NCBI GenBank assembly: GCA_910583605.1
Contig: CAJTXN010000001.1
Span: 248,001-312,000, forward strand
DNA from: an uncultured Lachnospiraceae bacterium
Lineage (GTDB): Bacteria; Bacillota; Clostridia; Lachnospirales; Lachnospiraceae
Length of the DNA stretch: 64,000 bases
Reading direction: 5' to 3'
The translations under genes were made by a program, and so were the position numbers. Every line of letters begins with the position of its first letter. Positions within the stretch are counted from its first letter, which is position 1. The notes under the pieces are model-generated. The model did not search any database and was not told the DNA's origin. It saw only the letters and a program-made list of their open reading frames with translations. This document shows positions 34,124 to 43,164 of the stretch, piece after piece.

Positions 34124-36049
34124 ATGTTAAAGGACTTTTTACCAATTACAATAGAAGATATGAAACAACGGGAATGGGACTATGTGGATTTTGTCTATGT
34201 CATAGGGGATGCCTATGTGGATCATCCGTCGTTCGGACATGCCATCATCAGCCGGCTCCTGGAGGCAAACGGATATCGGGTGGCCGTCATTTCACAACCG
34301 GACTGGCAGGATAAAAACAGTGTTACCACCTTTGGAGAACCCCGACTGGGATTTTTGGTCATGGCAGGCAATATGGACTCCATGGTTAATCATTATTCCG
34401 TATCAAAAAAAAGGCGTCAGAGCGATGCCTTTACTCCGGGCGGCGTTATGGGAAAACGGCCGGACTATGCTACCATCGTATATTCAAATCTGATCCGGCA
34501 GACATATAAAAAGACACCTGTCATTATTGGTGGAATTGAAGCAAGTTTACGACGGCTGGGGCATTATGATTACTGGTCCAATAAAGTAAAGCGTTCCATA
34601 CTAATGGACAGCGGAGCGGATTTGCTTTCTTACGGTATGGGAGAACGCTCGATCATCGAAATTGCAGATGCCTTAAACAGCGGACTGGATATCCGGGATA
34701 TAACTTTTATTGACGGAACGGTCTATAAAACCAGAAACCCTGAAATGGTCTATGATGCGATTCGCCTGCCTTCGTTTCGGGAAATCCGGGCCGATAAGGA
34801 AACATATGCTAAAAGTTTTTATACCCAGTACTGCAATACAGACCCTTTTGCCGCAAAGCGTCTGATAGAAGAATATGACAATGGGATTTTTGTGGTGCAG
34901 AATACACCGGCAAAACCTTTGTCCCAGACAGAAATGGACCGGGTTTATTCCCTGAATTATATGCGGAATTATCATCCTTCCTATGAAGCAGCCGGCGGGG
35001 TTCCGGCCATTCAGGAAGTAAAATTCAGTCTGGTCAGCAACCGGGGATGTTTTGGCGGTTGCAGTTTTTGTGCTTTGACCTTTCATCAGGGAAGGATTAT
35101 TCAGACACGCAGCCATGAATCCATATTAAAAGAAGCCGGAGAGATGGTCTGGGATAAGGATTTTAAGGGTTATATCCATGATGTAGGCGGCCCTACCGCT
35201 AATTTCCGCCATACTTCCTGTGAAAAACAGCTCACCAAAGGGGTATGTCCGAATAAACAGTGTCTGTTTCCGAAACCCTGCAGAAATCTGACAGTCGATC
35301 ATCAGGATTATCTGAACCTGCTGCGGAAATTACGCCGGCTTCCTAATGTAAAAAAAGTTTTTATCCGTTCCGGTATCCGGTTTGACTATCTGATGTGTGA
35401 TACCGATGATACGTTTATGCGGGAAATGGTGGAGCATCACATCAGCGGGCAGTTAAAAGTGGCTCCGGAGCATGTGGCAGATCCGGTATTGCAGATGATG
35501 GGTAAGCCGGAAAATGAGATATACGAAAAATTTATTCAAAAATATAAGAAACTGAATGAACAGATGGGAAAAAAACAGTTTGTGGTTCCTTATCTGATGT
35601 CCTCACATCCTGGCTCCACATTAAAAGAAGCCGTCCGGCTGGCGGAATATCTCAGGGATTTGGGATATATGCCGGAACAGGTACAGGACTTTTATCCCAC
35701 ACCTTCTACCATATCTACCTGTATGTATTATACCGGATTGGATCCCCGTACCATGAAAAAAGTATATGTACCGGTGAATCCTCATGAGAAAGCCATGCAG
35801 CGGGCATTGATACAATACCGGAATCCGAAAAATTATGATCTGGTTTATGAAGCGCTGGTCGCAGCCGGACGAAGGGATTTAATCGGGTTTACAAAGGAAT
35901 GTCTGATAAAGCCACGAAAAAATGTGGGACAGATCTATAAAGAAAAAGGTTCTTTTGAAAAAAAAGGACCTTCGGCAAAAAGCGCCGGCAACAAAAAAAA
36001 GAAGAAAACCATTCGAAATATACACCGACGGAAAAATGGAACCCGGTGA
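34124..36049 (+). CDS. YgiQ family radical SAM protein
   Basis: 641 residues from ATG 34124, which has GGAAAGGG 7 bases upstream; the open frame extends further back only through the preceding gene. The family layout is intact: N-terminal VIGDAYVDHPSFGHAII, a central radical SAM core with GCFGGCSFCALTFHQGR (CxxxCxxC) and the GPTANFRH segment, and a C-terminal DFYPTPSTISTCMYYTG region. A basic tail (KKKKKTIRNIHRR) closes it. YgiQ proteins are widespread, but no reaction is established. It starts 28 bases after the RsuA-like gene. Confidence 0.92.
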   Translation: MLKDFLPITIEDMKQREWDYVDFVYVIGDAYVDHPSFGHAIISRLLEANGYRVAVISQPDWQDKNSVTTFGEPRLGFLVMAGNMDSMVNHYSVSKKRRQSDAFTPGGVMGKRPDYATIVYSNLIRQTYKKTPVIIGGIEASLRRLGHYDYWSNKVKRSILMDSGADLLSYGMGERSIIEIADALNSGLDIRDITFIDGTVYKTRNPEMVYDAIRLPSFREIRADKETYAKSFYTQYCNTDPFAAKRLIEEYDNGIFVVQNTPAKPLSQTEMDRVYSLNYMRNYHPSYEAAGGVPAIQEVKFSLVSNRGCFGGCSFCALTFHQGRIIQTRSHESILKEAGEMVWDKDFKGYIHDVGGPTANFRHTSCEKQLTKGVCPNKQCLFPKPCRNLTVDHQDYLNLLRKLRRLPNVKKVFIRSGIRFDYLMCDTDDTFMREMVEHHISGQLKVAPEHVADPVLQMMGKPENEIYEKFIQKYKKLNEQMGKKQFVVPYLMSSHPGSTLKEAVRLAEYLRDLGYMPEQVQDFYPTPSTISTCMYYTGLDPRTMKKVYVPVNPHEKAMQRALIQYRNPKNYDLVYEALVAAGRRDLIGFTKECLIKPRKNVGQIYKEKGSFEKKGPSAKSAGNKKKKKTIRNIHRRKNGTR

Positions 36050-36126
36050 CAGAACCCCGGAATTAACAAAATGATAGCTGCAGATGTTGCAAATCTATAT
36101 TTGGAAGGAAAGGAATATATTGCAAA

Positions 36127-36906
36127 ATGGAAAAAATATGGAAAAAAGTAGCGGTTATTACAGGTGCTTCCTCCGGAATGGGACGGGAATTTGCAAAACT
36201 TATCGACAGGGAATTGACCTGTATTGATGAAATATGGCTGATTGCCCGAAGACGGGACCGGTTGGAGGAAGTCCGGGACGAGATTCACAAACCGTCCCTG
36301 ATCATCTGTTCTGATGTATCCGAAGATTCCTTTGCGGATTATTACCGCAAAATGCTGAAGCAGGAGCGGGCGGGCATTAAACTGCTGATTAATTGTGCGG
36401 GCTACGGCATCATAGGTTCTGTAGCCGAAACCGGATATGATGTTTCCGTGGGAATGGTGAAAACCAACTGTGAAGGTCTTACCACCGTAACCCAGTTATC
36501 CCTTCCGTATATGCTGGAAAAAAGCAGAATCATTAATCTGGCATCTTCGGCAGCATTTCTGCCGCAGCCGGATTTCGCCATTTATGCGGCAAGCAAATCC
36601 TATGTTCTCAGTTTTTCCAGAGCATTAAATGTGGAACTAAGGGAACGGAATATTTTTATAACAGCCGTATGTCCCGGGCCGGTGGCAACGGAATTTTTCC
36701 GTATTGCGGAAGACGGCCATAAACGGGCATGGTTTAAAGATTACTTTATGGCCGACTGTTACAGTGTGGTAAAACAGGCATTGGAAGACTCCATGGCCCG
36801 AAAGGAATTATCCATATACGGAACTGCAATGAAAATACTTTATATCTTATCTAAAATCATTCCTCACAGGATTATTTTAAAGATTATGAGAATATTTTCA
36901 AAATAA
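36127..36906 (+). CDS. Short-chain dehydrogenase/reductase (SDR)
   Basis: 259 residues. Classical SDR features: nucleotide motif TGASSGMGREF, NCAGYG after strand 4, catalytic serine in NLASSAAF and Y-x3-K as YAASK. The last 30 residues are hydrophobic with basic residues (KILYILSKIIPHRIILKIM), possibly a membrane-binding helix, as in some lipid-metabolism SDRs. The start ATG follows AAGGAA by 10 bases. The substrate cannot be named. It lies downstream of ygiQ and may share the transcript. Confidence 0.85.
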   Translation: MEKIWKKVAVITGASSGMGREFAKLIDRELTCIDEIWLIARRRDRLEEVRDEIHKPSLIICSDVSEDSFADYYRKMLKQERAGIKLLINCAGYGIIGSVAETGYDVSVGMVKTNCEGLTTVTQLSLPYMLEKSRIINLASSAAFLPQPDFAIYAASKSYVLSFSRALNVELRERNIFITAVCPGPVATEFFRIAEDGHKRAWFKDYFMADCYSVVKQALEDSMARKELSIYGTAMKILYILSKIIPHRIILKIMRIFSK

Positions 36907-36932
36907 ATGTATACAGCAGAAAGGCAGAAACA

Positions 36933-37502
36933 TTGAAACAGAAGAAACAAAAATTTGAAAAAGGTGACTGCGGTTATATTAATCAGCATAAAGTCAGACA
37001 ATTATTTATTACATTCATATCTCTTATCATGGTAGCCGTTATTTTTTATACCGGTGTTCTGCGGTATCATAATACAAAAAGCATATTTACGGTAATTGCT
37101 GCCGTTGCCGCCATTCCCACGGCTAAAATTGCCGTTTCCTATCTGGTAATGGTGAAATACAAATCCTGTGACAGGCAGTTATATGAAAAATCTGTCCAAC
37201 TGGCGCCGGATTCCCTGATTTTGGCCGATTTACTGATTTCCTCCACGGAAAAAATTTTACCGGTACCCATTGCCGTTATTCGGGATAATTCCGTCTATTT
37301 GTTCACCGATCTGAAAACAGAGGATGTAAAAAAAAGTGAGACATATATCCGGACGTTTCTGGAAACGGAAGCCAGAGTGACCAGCGTAAAGCTGTTTAAC
37401 CGGCAGGAAGCTTTTTTTAAGGGGATTTCATTGCTGAATGGCAATGCTCCGGGAAAATTTGATGAAACGGTCAAAAAATTATTGTTAATCTATTCATTAT
37501 AG
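36933..37502 (+). CDS. Conserved hypothetical membrane protein
   Basis: 189 residues from a TTG start at 36933 with AAAGG 8 bases upstream. Two hydrophobic segments (about residues 26-44 and 52-72) form a hairpin anchor; the C-terminal 110 residues are soluble. An invariant-looking GDCGYI stretch precedes the first span. I recall similar uncharacterised proteins in Lachnospiraceae next to the same RluA-family gene, but no domain name can be given. It ends 13 bases before the RluA-family gene and is probably cotranscribed. Confidence 0.6.
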   Translation: MKQKKQKFEKGDCGYINQHKVRQLFITFISLIMVAVIFYTGVLRYHNTKSIFTVIAAVAAIPTAKIAVSYLVMVKYKSCDRQLYEKSVQLAPDSLILADLLISSTEKILPVPIAVIRDNSVYLFTDLKTEDVKKSETYIRTFLETEARVTSVKLFNRQEAFFKGISLLNGNAPGKFDETVKKLLLIYSL

Positions 37503-37515
37503 GAATGGAGTTATT

Positions 37516-38571
37516 ATGCAGGAAATTATAATCAGTAAAAACGAAGCCGGGCAACGGGCAGACAAGTTTCTGTCTAAATTTCTCTGCCGGGCGCCGAAAA
37601 ATTTTATATATAAAATGATTCGAAAAAAAAATATTACATTGAATGATAAAAAGATGAGCGGGAATGAAAAACTGGTCTGCGGTGATTCGGTAAAATTATT
37701 TTTTTCGGAAGAAACCCTGTCAACTTTTACGGAACCGGCAGAAGCCCATACCGGAATCCGGCTGCCGAAAAAACAGGCATTGAATTTTAAACAATATATC
37801 ATTTATGAAGATGAAAATATCATTCTTATGAATAAACCCGCAGGAATGCTTTCCCAGAAAGCCGTACCCGGTGATCGTTCCATAAATGAATATATGATAA
37901 ATTATCTGCTGGAATCCGGGGTCGTAACAAAAAGCCGGCTTTCAACCTTCCGACCAGCAGTTTGTAACCGGCTGGACAGGAATACCAGCGGGCTTATCAT
38001 AGGAGGTACTTCTCTGGCAGGACTGCAGGAGATGTCTCTGGCCCTGAAGGAAAGAACACTTCATAAGTATTATCTGTGTATTGTCAGGGGTATTATGAAA
38101 CAGCCTGCTGAAATTCAGGGATGGCTCATCAAAGACGAAAATAATAATAAGGTAAACATTTATCCGAAGGAACAAAACAACTCCTCATATATCTGCACCG
38201 AATATTTACCAATTGCCTGGAATTCACGGCACACCTTATTAGAAGTCCGTCTGGTGACCGGAAAACCCCACCAGATCCGCGCACACTTAAGCAGTATCGG
38301 TCATCCCATTGCAGGCGACCGGAAATATGGCAACGAACAGTTCAATCAGCAAATGTTTCAGAACTATTATTTAAAATTCCAGTTGCTTCATTCCTACAAG
38401 CTGGATTTTCGGGATTATACTGCAAAACAGCCGGAACTGAAATATCTGGAGGGAAAAGTATTTTATGCCCCGCCGGATGCCATGTTTAGAAAAATACTGA
38501 AGGAGGAAGGTTTTGATGGGTACCTGGAAGAGCAGAGGACTGCGGGGTTCCACCCTGGAGGAAATGATTAA
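37516..38571 (+). CDS. RluA-family pseudouridine synthase (RluC/RluD-like)
   Basis: 351 residues. An N-terminal S4-like domain (AGQRADKFLSKFLCRA) is followed by the synthase domain with catalytic aspartate in CNRLDRNTSGL and the RluA-type VTGKPHQIRAHLSSIGHPI. It modifies uridines in large-subunit rRNA; the precise site is not decidable. A second RluA-family gene lies at 60.6-61.6 kb. The 3' end overlaps recU by 56 bases, an unusually long overlap that implies coupled translation. Confidence 0.87.
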   Translation: MQEIIISKNEAGQRADKFLSKFLCRAPKNFIYKMIRKKNITLNDKKMSGNEKLVCGDSVKLFFSEETLSTFTEPAEAHTGIRLPKKQALNFKQYIIYEDENIILMNKPAGMLSQKAVPGDRSINEYMINYLLESGVVTKSRLSTFRPAVCNRLDRNTSGLIIGGTSLAGLQEMSLALKERTLHKYYLCIVRGIMKQPAEIQGWLIKDENNNKVNIYPKEQNNSSYICTEYLPIAWNSRHTLLEVRLVTGKPHQIRAHLSSIGHPIAGDRKYGNEQFNQQMFQNYYLKFQLLHSYKLDFRDYTAKQPELKYLEGKVFYAPPDAMFRKILKEEGFDGYLEEQRTAGFHPGGND

Positions 38572-39058
38572 TTTATCAAATGAAAAATATATGGAAAAAC
38601 ATATGGCTCTGATTCAGAAGATTCCCACACCCATTAAACCAATTACGATAGACAAGGAATCCAGACATATTACCCTTGCATATTTTGACCAGAAAAGTAC
38701 GGTAGACTATATTGGCGTCGTACAGGGAGTCCCGGTGTGTTTTGACGCAAAAGAATGTAATACTCATACATTTCCCATGCAGAATATTCATGAGCATCAG
38801 GTACGATTTATGAAAGAATTTGAACAACAGGAAGGAATTTCTTTTATCCTGCTGTATTACAGCCATATCAATGAAATGTATTATCTTCCGTTTAAGAAAT
38901 TAGAAGAATTTTATGACAGAATGAAAAACGGCGGAAGAAAAAGTTTCCGCTTTGAAGAAATTGATAAAACCTACCGGATTCGCGGATATAACGGTGTGCC
39001 GGTTCATTATCTGGAAATGCTGGCCAAAGATATTGCCGAACGGGATTTCGCGGAATAA
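38516..39058 (+). CDS. recU: Holliday junction resolvase RecU
   Basis: 180 residues from ATG 38516, with AGGAGG about 9 bases upstream. RecU cuts Holliday junctions in Firmicutes recombination and chromosome segregation. The opening TWKSRGLRGSTLEEMI is the conserved N-terminal stretch, and the metal site is visible as D64 in STVDYIGV and D77-x-K79 in CFDAKE. Position 77 is aspartate where B. subtilis RecU has glutamate. RecU is often next to a penicillin-binding protein gene; here it overlaps the RluA-family gene. Confidence 0.92.
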   Translation: MGTWKSRGLRGSTLEEMINLSNEKYMEKHMALIQKIPTPIKPITIDKESRHITLAYFDQKSTVDYIGVVQGVPVCFDAKECNTHTFPMQNIHEHQVRFMKEFEQQEGISFILLYYSHINEMYYLPFKKLEEFYDRMKNGGRKSFRFEEIDKTYRIRGYNGVPVHYLEMLAKDIAERDFAE

Positions 39059-39067
39059 AACAATGGA

Positions 39068-39096
39068 TTGACAACCGTTCAATCTTCAAGTATAAT
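39068..39096 (+). promoter_or_regulatory. Consensus sigma-A promoter of the his operon
   Basis: TTGACA (39068-39073), a 17-base spacer and TATAAT (39091-39096), a perfect match to the consensus. It gives a leader of about 95 bases before hisZ. Confidence 0.9.
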
Positions 39097-39132
39097 CAGA
39101 TAACATTAGTAATGCATTATGATAATTAGATA

Positions 39133-39154
39133 TCACTTTAAAGCGTTAAAGTGA
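39133..39154. promoter_or_regulatory. 9-bp perfect palindrome in the his leader, candidate operator
   Basis: TCACTTTAA (39133-39141), 4 bases, then TTAAAGTGA (39146-39154), about 30 bases past the predicted transcription start. It could be a repressor site, for example for a TrpR-family HisR/YerC-like regulator, or an RNA hairpin. There is no T-run, so it is not a terminator. No T-box hallmarks were seen. Confidence 0.55.
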
Positions 39155-39198
39155 CAGAGGTTGAATAATATATAGCATACAGGGAAAGGATTTTCAAT

Positions 39199-40422
39199 AT
39201 GAACAGTAAATTATTACATACTCCGGTAGGCGTCAGGGATATTTATGGTGATGAATACCAAAGTAAATTATTTTTGGAACAGCAGATTCATACTATTTTT
39301 AAATCTTACGGCTACTATGATATTCAGACGCCGATGTTTGAATTTTTTGATATATTTAATAAAGAGCGTGGCAGCGTGGCAGCCAAGAATTTATATAAAT
39401 TTTTTGACCGTGAGGGTAATACTTTGGTATTAAGACCGGATATGACTCCGTCCATTGCCCGTTCTGCAGCGAAATATTATATGGAAGAAAAAATGCCCAT
39501 ACGGTTGTGCTATCAGGGAAGCGCTTTTATAAATAATTCGGAATATCAGGGAAAACTGAAAGAATTTACACAGATGGGCTGTGAACTCATTGGCGATAAT
39601 TCTTCAGACTGCGATGCCGAACTGATTGCCATGGTGATTGAAGCTTTAAATGCATCGAATCTGACGGAATTCCAGATTGAAATCGGACAGGCCGATTTCT
39701 TCCGGGGCATTGTGGAAGAAGCAGAACTGGACGAAGAAACCGTTGAAGAATTGAGGGAGTTATTGGAAAACAAGAAATATTTCGGAATTGACGATGTTTT
39801 ATCCGGAGCTGCAATTTCGGAAGAAACCAAAAATATCTTTCATCAGTTTCCGGAATTGTTTGGTTCCATTGATATGATCGAGCGGGCCAAAACTTTCACC
39901 ACCAATGAAAAATCATTGCAGGCATTGGATCGGCTGGAAAAAATTTATCATCTGCTGAAAATATACGGATATGAAAAATATATATCTTTTGATCTATCTA
40001 TGTTAAGTATGTATCAGTATTATACCGGCGTAGTATTTAAAGGATATACATACGGAACCGGAGATGCAATTGTAACAGGCGGCAGATATGACAACCTGCT
40101 GGCACAGTTCGGAAAGAAAGCCCCGGCAATCGGATTTGCCGTAAATGTAGACGGACTGTATCTGGCTTTAAACCGTCAGCATCTGGCCACTGTACCGGAG
40201 CGTAAAATTGTACTGATGATCTACCCTTGTGAACAGAAACAGACAGCTATCCGGGAAAGTCAGAAATTAAGGGAAAACGGAATCGATGTGATACTGCTTC
40301 GGAAACATTCGGATTACACAGAAGCAGACTGTCTTGCTTATGCAAAGCGGATGAATATCAAAGAATATTATATGGTGGACGAATCCGGAATTCATAAGAA
40401 TAGAATGGAAAGTGAGGATTAA
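39199..40422 (+). CDS. hisZ: ATP phosphoribosyltransferase regulatory subunit HisZ
   Basis: 407 residues, a catalytically inactive histidyl-tRNA-synthetase paralogue that forms an octamer with short-form HisG and gives histidine feedback. Class II synthetase motifs are recognisable: [13 protein letters not shown] near the start, [14 protein letters not shown] as motif 2-like, and [14 protein letters not shown] as the later HisRS-like stretch. GGAAAGGA lies 7 bases before the ATG. It is the first gene after the promoter at 39068. A short HisG follows, as the two-subunit system requires. Confidence 0.95.
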   Translation: MNSKLLHTPVGVRDIYGDEYQSKLFLEQQIHTIFKSYGYYDIQTPMFEFFDIFNKERGSVAAKNLYKFFDREGNTLVLRPDMTPSIARSAAKYYMEEKMPIRLCYQGSAFINNSEYQGKLKEFTQMGCELIGDNSSDCDAELIAMVIEALNASNLTEFQIEIGQADFFRGIVEEAELDEETVEELRELLENKKYFGIDDVLSGAAISEETKNIFHQFPELFGSIDMIERAKTFTTNEKSLQALDRLEKIYHLLKIYGYEKYISFDLSMLSMYQYYTGVVFKGYTYGTGDAIVTGGRYDNLLAQFGKKAPAIGFAVNVDGLYLALNRQHLATVPERKIVLMIYPCEQKQTAIRESQKLRENGIDVILLRKHSDYTEADCLAYAKRMNIKEYYMVDESGIHKNRMESED

Positions 40423-40426
40423 TACC

Positions 40427-41083
40427 ATGAGATATTTAACATTTGCACTTGCCAAAGGCCGACTGGCAAAGAAGTCTTTGGAACTGTTTGAACAGATCGG
40501 GATTACCTGTGAAGAAATGAAGGATGAAAAAACCAGAAAACTGATTTTTGTCAACGAAGAATTAAAACTGAAATTTTTCCTTGCCAAGGCCGGAGATGTT
40601 CCCACTTATGTAGAATACGGTGCAGCTGATATCGGCGTGGTTGGCAGGGACACCATTTTAGAGGAGGGCAGGAATCTGTTTGAAGTGGTAGATCTTGGAT
40701 TTGGAAAATGCCGGATGTGTGTATGCGGACCTGCTTCCGCAAAGGAATTTCTACAGCATCATGAGATGATCCGTGTGGCAAGCAAATATCCCAATATTGC
40801 CAAGGATTATTTCTACAACCGGAAGCATCAGACCGTGGAAATCATTAAACTCAACGGTTCCGTGGAACTGGCACCCATCGTAAATCTGTCAGAGGTTATT
40901 GTTGATATTGTGGAAACCGGATCAACGTTGAGAGAAAACGGATTGGAAGTTCTGGAAGAAATCTGTCCGTTATCTGCCAGAATGGTAGTCAATCAGGTCA
41001 GCATGAAAATGGAAAATGAACGTATTATGAAGCTGATTACCAATATTAAAGGGTTATTGGAACATGGGAATAAGAATCATTAA
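40427..41083 (+). CDS. hisG: ATP phosphoribosyltransferase, short form
   Basis: 218 residues from ATG 40427, which has GAGG 9 bases upstream; GTG 40412 is unlikely because it overlaps hisZ. HisG joins ATP to PRPP, the first step of histidine synthesis. Family motifs: [20 protein letters not shown] start, [11 protein letters not shown], and the PRPP-binding loop [14 protein letters not shown]. The C-terminal regulatory domain of long HisG is absent, consistent with dependence on HisZ. It starts 4 bases after hisZ. Confidence 0.96.
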   Translation: MRYLTFALAKGRLAKKSLELFEQIGITCEEMKDEKTRKLIFVNEELKLKFFLAKAGDVPTYVEYGAADIGVVGRDTILEEGRNLFEVVDLGFGKCRMCVCGPASAKEFLQHHEMIRVASKYPNIAKDYFYNRKHQTVEIIKLNGSVELAPIVNLSEVIVDIVETGSTLRENGLEVLEEICPLSARMVVNQVSMKMENERIMKLITNIKGLLEHGNKNH

Positions 41084-41138
41084 GGCAGTATACCGGCGGT
41101 TCGATACAAAAAAATAAGAGAAAGGCTTGGATATCGAA

Positions 41139-42434
41139 ATGAGGACAATTCAGTTAACAGAAGATTCAAAAAAAAATATTCTAGATAATTTATTAAAGAG
41201 AAGTCCCAATAATTACGGGGAGTTTACCGAACGGGTAGATGCCATTTTAAATGATGTAAAGACCCGTGGAGATGAAGCCGTCTTTGAATATACCAAACGG
41301 TTTGACGGTGCGGATATAAATGCTTCCTGTATTGCAGTAACGGAAGAAGAAATCAGGGAAGCTTATGAAATCATCGGTCAGTCAGGATTGCTGGAGATTA
41401 TCCGAAAAGCGATCGTCAATATAAAAGAATATCATGAAAAACAGCGGCAGTTCAGCTGGTTTGACAGTAAGCCCGACGGAAGCATTCTCGGACAAAAAAT
41501 TACGCCTATTGAAAAAGTGGGTGTTTATGTTCCGGGTGGAAAGGCTGCATATCCGTCTTCCGTATTGATGAATATCATTCCTGCGAAAGTGGCAGGCGTA
41601 GATAAAATTATTATGACCACACCTCCAAATAAAGAAGGAAAGGTAAATCCGGGGACACTGGTTGCCGCCTGTGAAGCAGGTGCCGATGAGATTTACAAAG
41701 TTGGCGGCGCCCAGGCAATCGGCGCTCTTGCCTATGGTACGGAATCTGTTCCAAAGGTGGACAAAATCGTAGGTCCGGGAAATATTTACGTGGCTCTGGC
41801 AAAGAAAGCCGTATATGGCTTTGTCAGTATCGATTCCATAGCCGGACCAAGTGAAATACTGGTATTGGCCGATGAAACCGCCAATCCGAGATATGTGGCG
41901 GCAGATTTACTGTCCCAGGCCGAGCATGATGAAATGGCTTCCGCCATTCTTGTTACTACGTCCCGGGAACTGGCCGGACAGGTGTCCGCACAGGTGGATC
42001 AATTTGTGGAAACACTCTCCCGGAAGGAGATTCTGACAAAGTCACTGGAGAATTATGGTTATATTCTTCTGACGGATACCATGGAGGAAGCCATTGCCGT
42101 TGCCAATGAGATTGCATCCGAACACCTTGAGATCGTAACGAAGGATCCATTTAATACCATGACAAAGATTCGGAATGCCGGTGCAATTTTCCTTGGAGAA
42201 TATAGTTCTGAACCTTTGGGCGATTATTTTGCAGGTCCGAATCATGTATTGCCTACCAACGGTACGGCAAAGTTCTTTTCTGCGCTCAGTGTGGATGATT
42301 TTGTTAAGAAATCAAGTATTATATCCTTCAGCAGGGAAGCTTTGGAGCCAATCCATGAAGATATTATTAAATTTGCAGTTTCCGAGCAGTTAACGGCACA
42401 TGCAAACTCTATTCAGGTACGGTTTGAAAAATAA
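41139..42434 (+). CDS. hisD: Histidinol dehydrogenase
   Basis: 431 residues from ATG 41139 (MRTIQLTEDSK); TTG 41127 is an alternative, and the ribosome site AGAAAGG does not settle the choice. HisD oxidises histidinol to histidine in two NAD-dependent steps. Signature stretches: VYVPGGKAAYPSSVLMN, KVGGAQAIGALAYGTE, the zinc-site SQAEHDEMASA, ASEHLEIVTKD and GPNHVLPTNGTAKF. All are intact. It lies 55 bases after hisG. Confidence 0.96.
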   Translation: MRTIQLTEDSKKNILDNLLKRSPNNYGEFTERVDAILNDVKTRGDEAVFEYTKRFDGADINASCIAVTEEEIREAYEIIGQSGLLEIIRKAIVNIKEYHEKQRQFSWFDSKPDGSILGQKITPIEKVGVYVPGGKAAYPSSVLMNIIPAKVAGVDKIIMTTPPNKEGKVNPGTLVAACEAGADEIYKVGGAQAIGALAYGTESVPKVDKIVGPGNIYVALAKKAVYGFVSIDSIAGPSEILVLADETANPRYVAADLLSQAEHDEMASAILVTTSRELAGQVSAQVDQFVETLSRKEILTKSLENYGYILLTDTMEEAIAVANEIASEHLEIVTKDPFNTMTKIRNAGAIFLGEYSSEPLGDYFAGPNHVLPTNGTAKFFSALSVDDFVKKSSIISFSREALEPIHEDIIKFAVSEQLTAHANSIQVRFEK

Positions 42435-42518
42435 AGAGGCTAACCGCGAAACTCAGCGTTACAGGACAGTTGTTTCGCAATGAATTAATAAAATAAAATG
42501 GAAAGAAAGGAATATACT

Positions 42519-43118
42519 ATGGCAGAGGATTTGAAACGCACGGCAGACATTAAGAGAAAAACCAATGAAACGGACATTGATATGCATTTTGTTATCGACG
42601 GACGTGGAACGGCAAATATTCAGACGGGCATCGGTTTTTTTGATCATATGCTTAACAGTTTTACAAGACACGGGCTTTTTGATATGGATTTAAAGGTTCA
42701 GGGGGATTTATATGTGGATTCCCATCATACGATTGAGGATACCGGAATTGTTTTAGGCCAGGCAATTAAAGAGGCAGTAGGAGATAAAAAATCCATCCGG
42801 CGTTACGGCAGTATTTTGCTTCCCATGGATGAAACCCTGGTGTTATGCGCCATTGATTTATCCGGCCGTCCACATCTGGTGTTTGATGCGGAATTAACCA
42901 TCCCGCAGGTAGGATATTTTGATACGGAAATGGTAAAAGAATTTTTTTATGCTGTTTCCTATTCCGCAGGAATGAATCTCCATATAAAACTGATTCACGG
43001 AAGCAACAATCATCATATTATCGAAGGAATGTTCAAGGCATTTGCCAAGGCGCTGGATGAAGCTACCCTGACAGACAGCAGAATTCCGGATCAGATGACT
43101 ACCAAAGGAAGCCTATAA
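42519..43118 (+). CDS. hisB: Imidazoleglycerol-phosphate dehydratase
   Basis: 199 residues from ATG 42519, with AAAGGA 7 bases upstream; ATG 42498 would add seven residues. It dehydrates imidazole glycerol phosphate. The two metal-binding stretches HHTIEDTGIVLGQA and NNHHIIEGMFKAFAKAL and the GIGFFDHMLNSFTRHG motif are present. It is a stand-alone dehydratase, not fused to a phosphatase as in E. coli. It sits between hisD and hisIE. Confidence 0.96.
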   Translation: MAEDLKRTADIKRKTNETDIDMHFVIDGRGTANIQTGIGFFDHMLNSFTRHGLFDMDLKVQGDLYVDSHHTIEDTGIVLGQAIKEAVGDKKSIRRYGSILLPMDETLVLCAIDLSGRPHLVFDAELTIPQVGYFDTEMVKEFFYAVSYSAGMNLHIKLIHGSNNHHIIEGMFKAFAKALDEATLTDSRIPDQMTTKGSL

Positions 43119-43164
43119 GTGCGGCCTGCGGTCACAGAAATTAACAACAGAAAGGCATAAGCGG

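Noticed and set aside
38972..39090. Fragments on the minus strand opposite recU's end
   Set aside because: No start signals or domain resemblance; complement of recU.
39097..39198. T-box riboswitch in the his leader
   Set aside because: The leader after the promoter is only about 95 bases and lacks a T-box bulge sequence and a terminator; only the 9-bp palindrome stands out.
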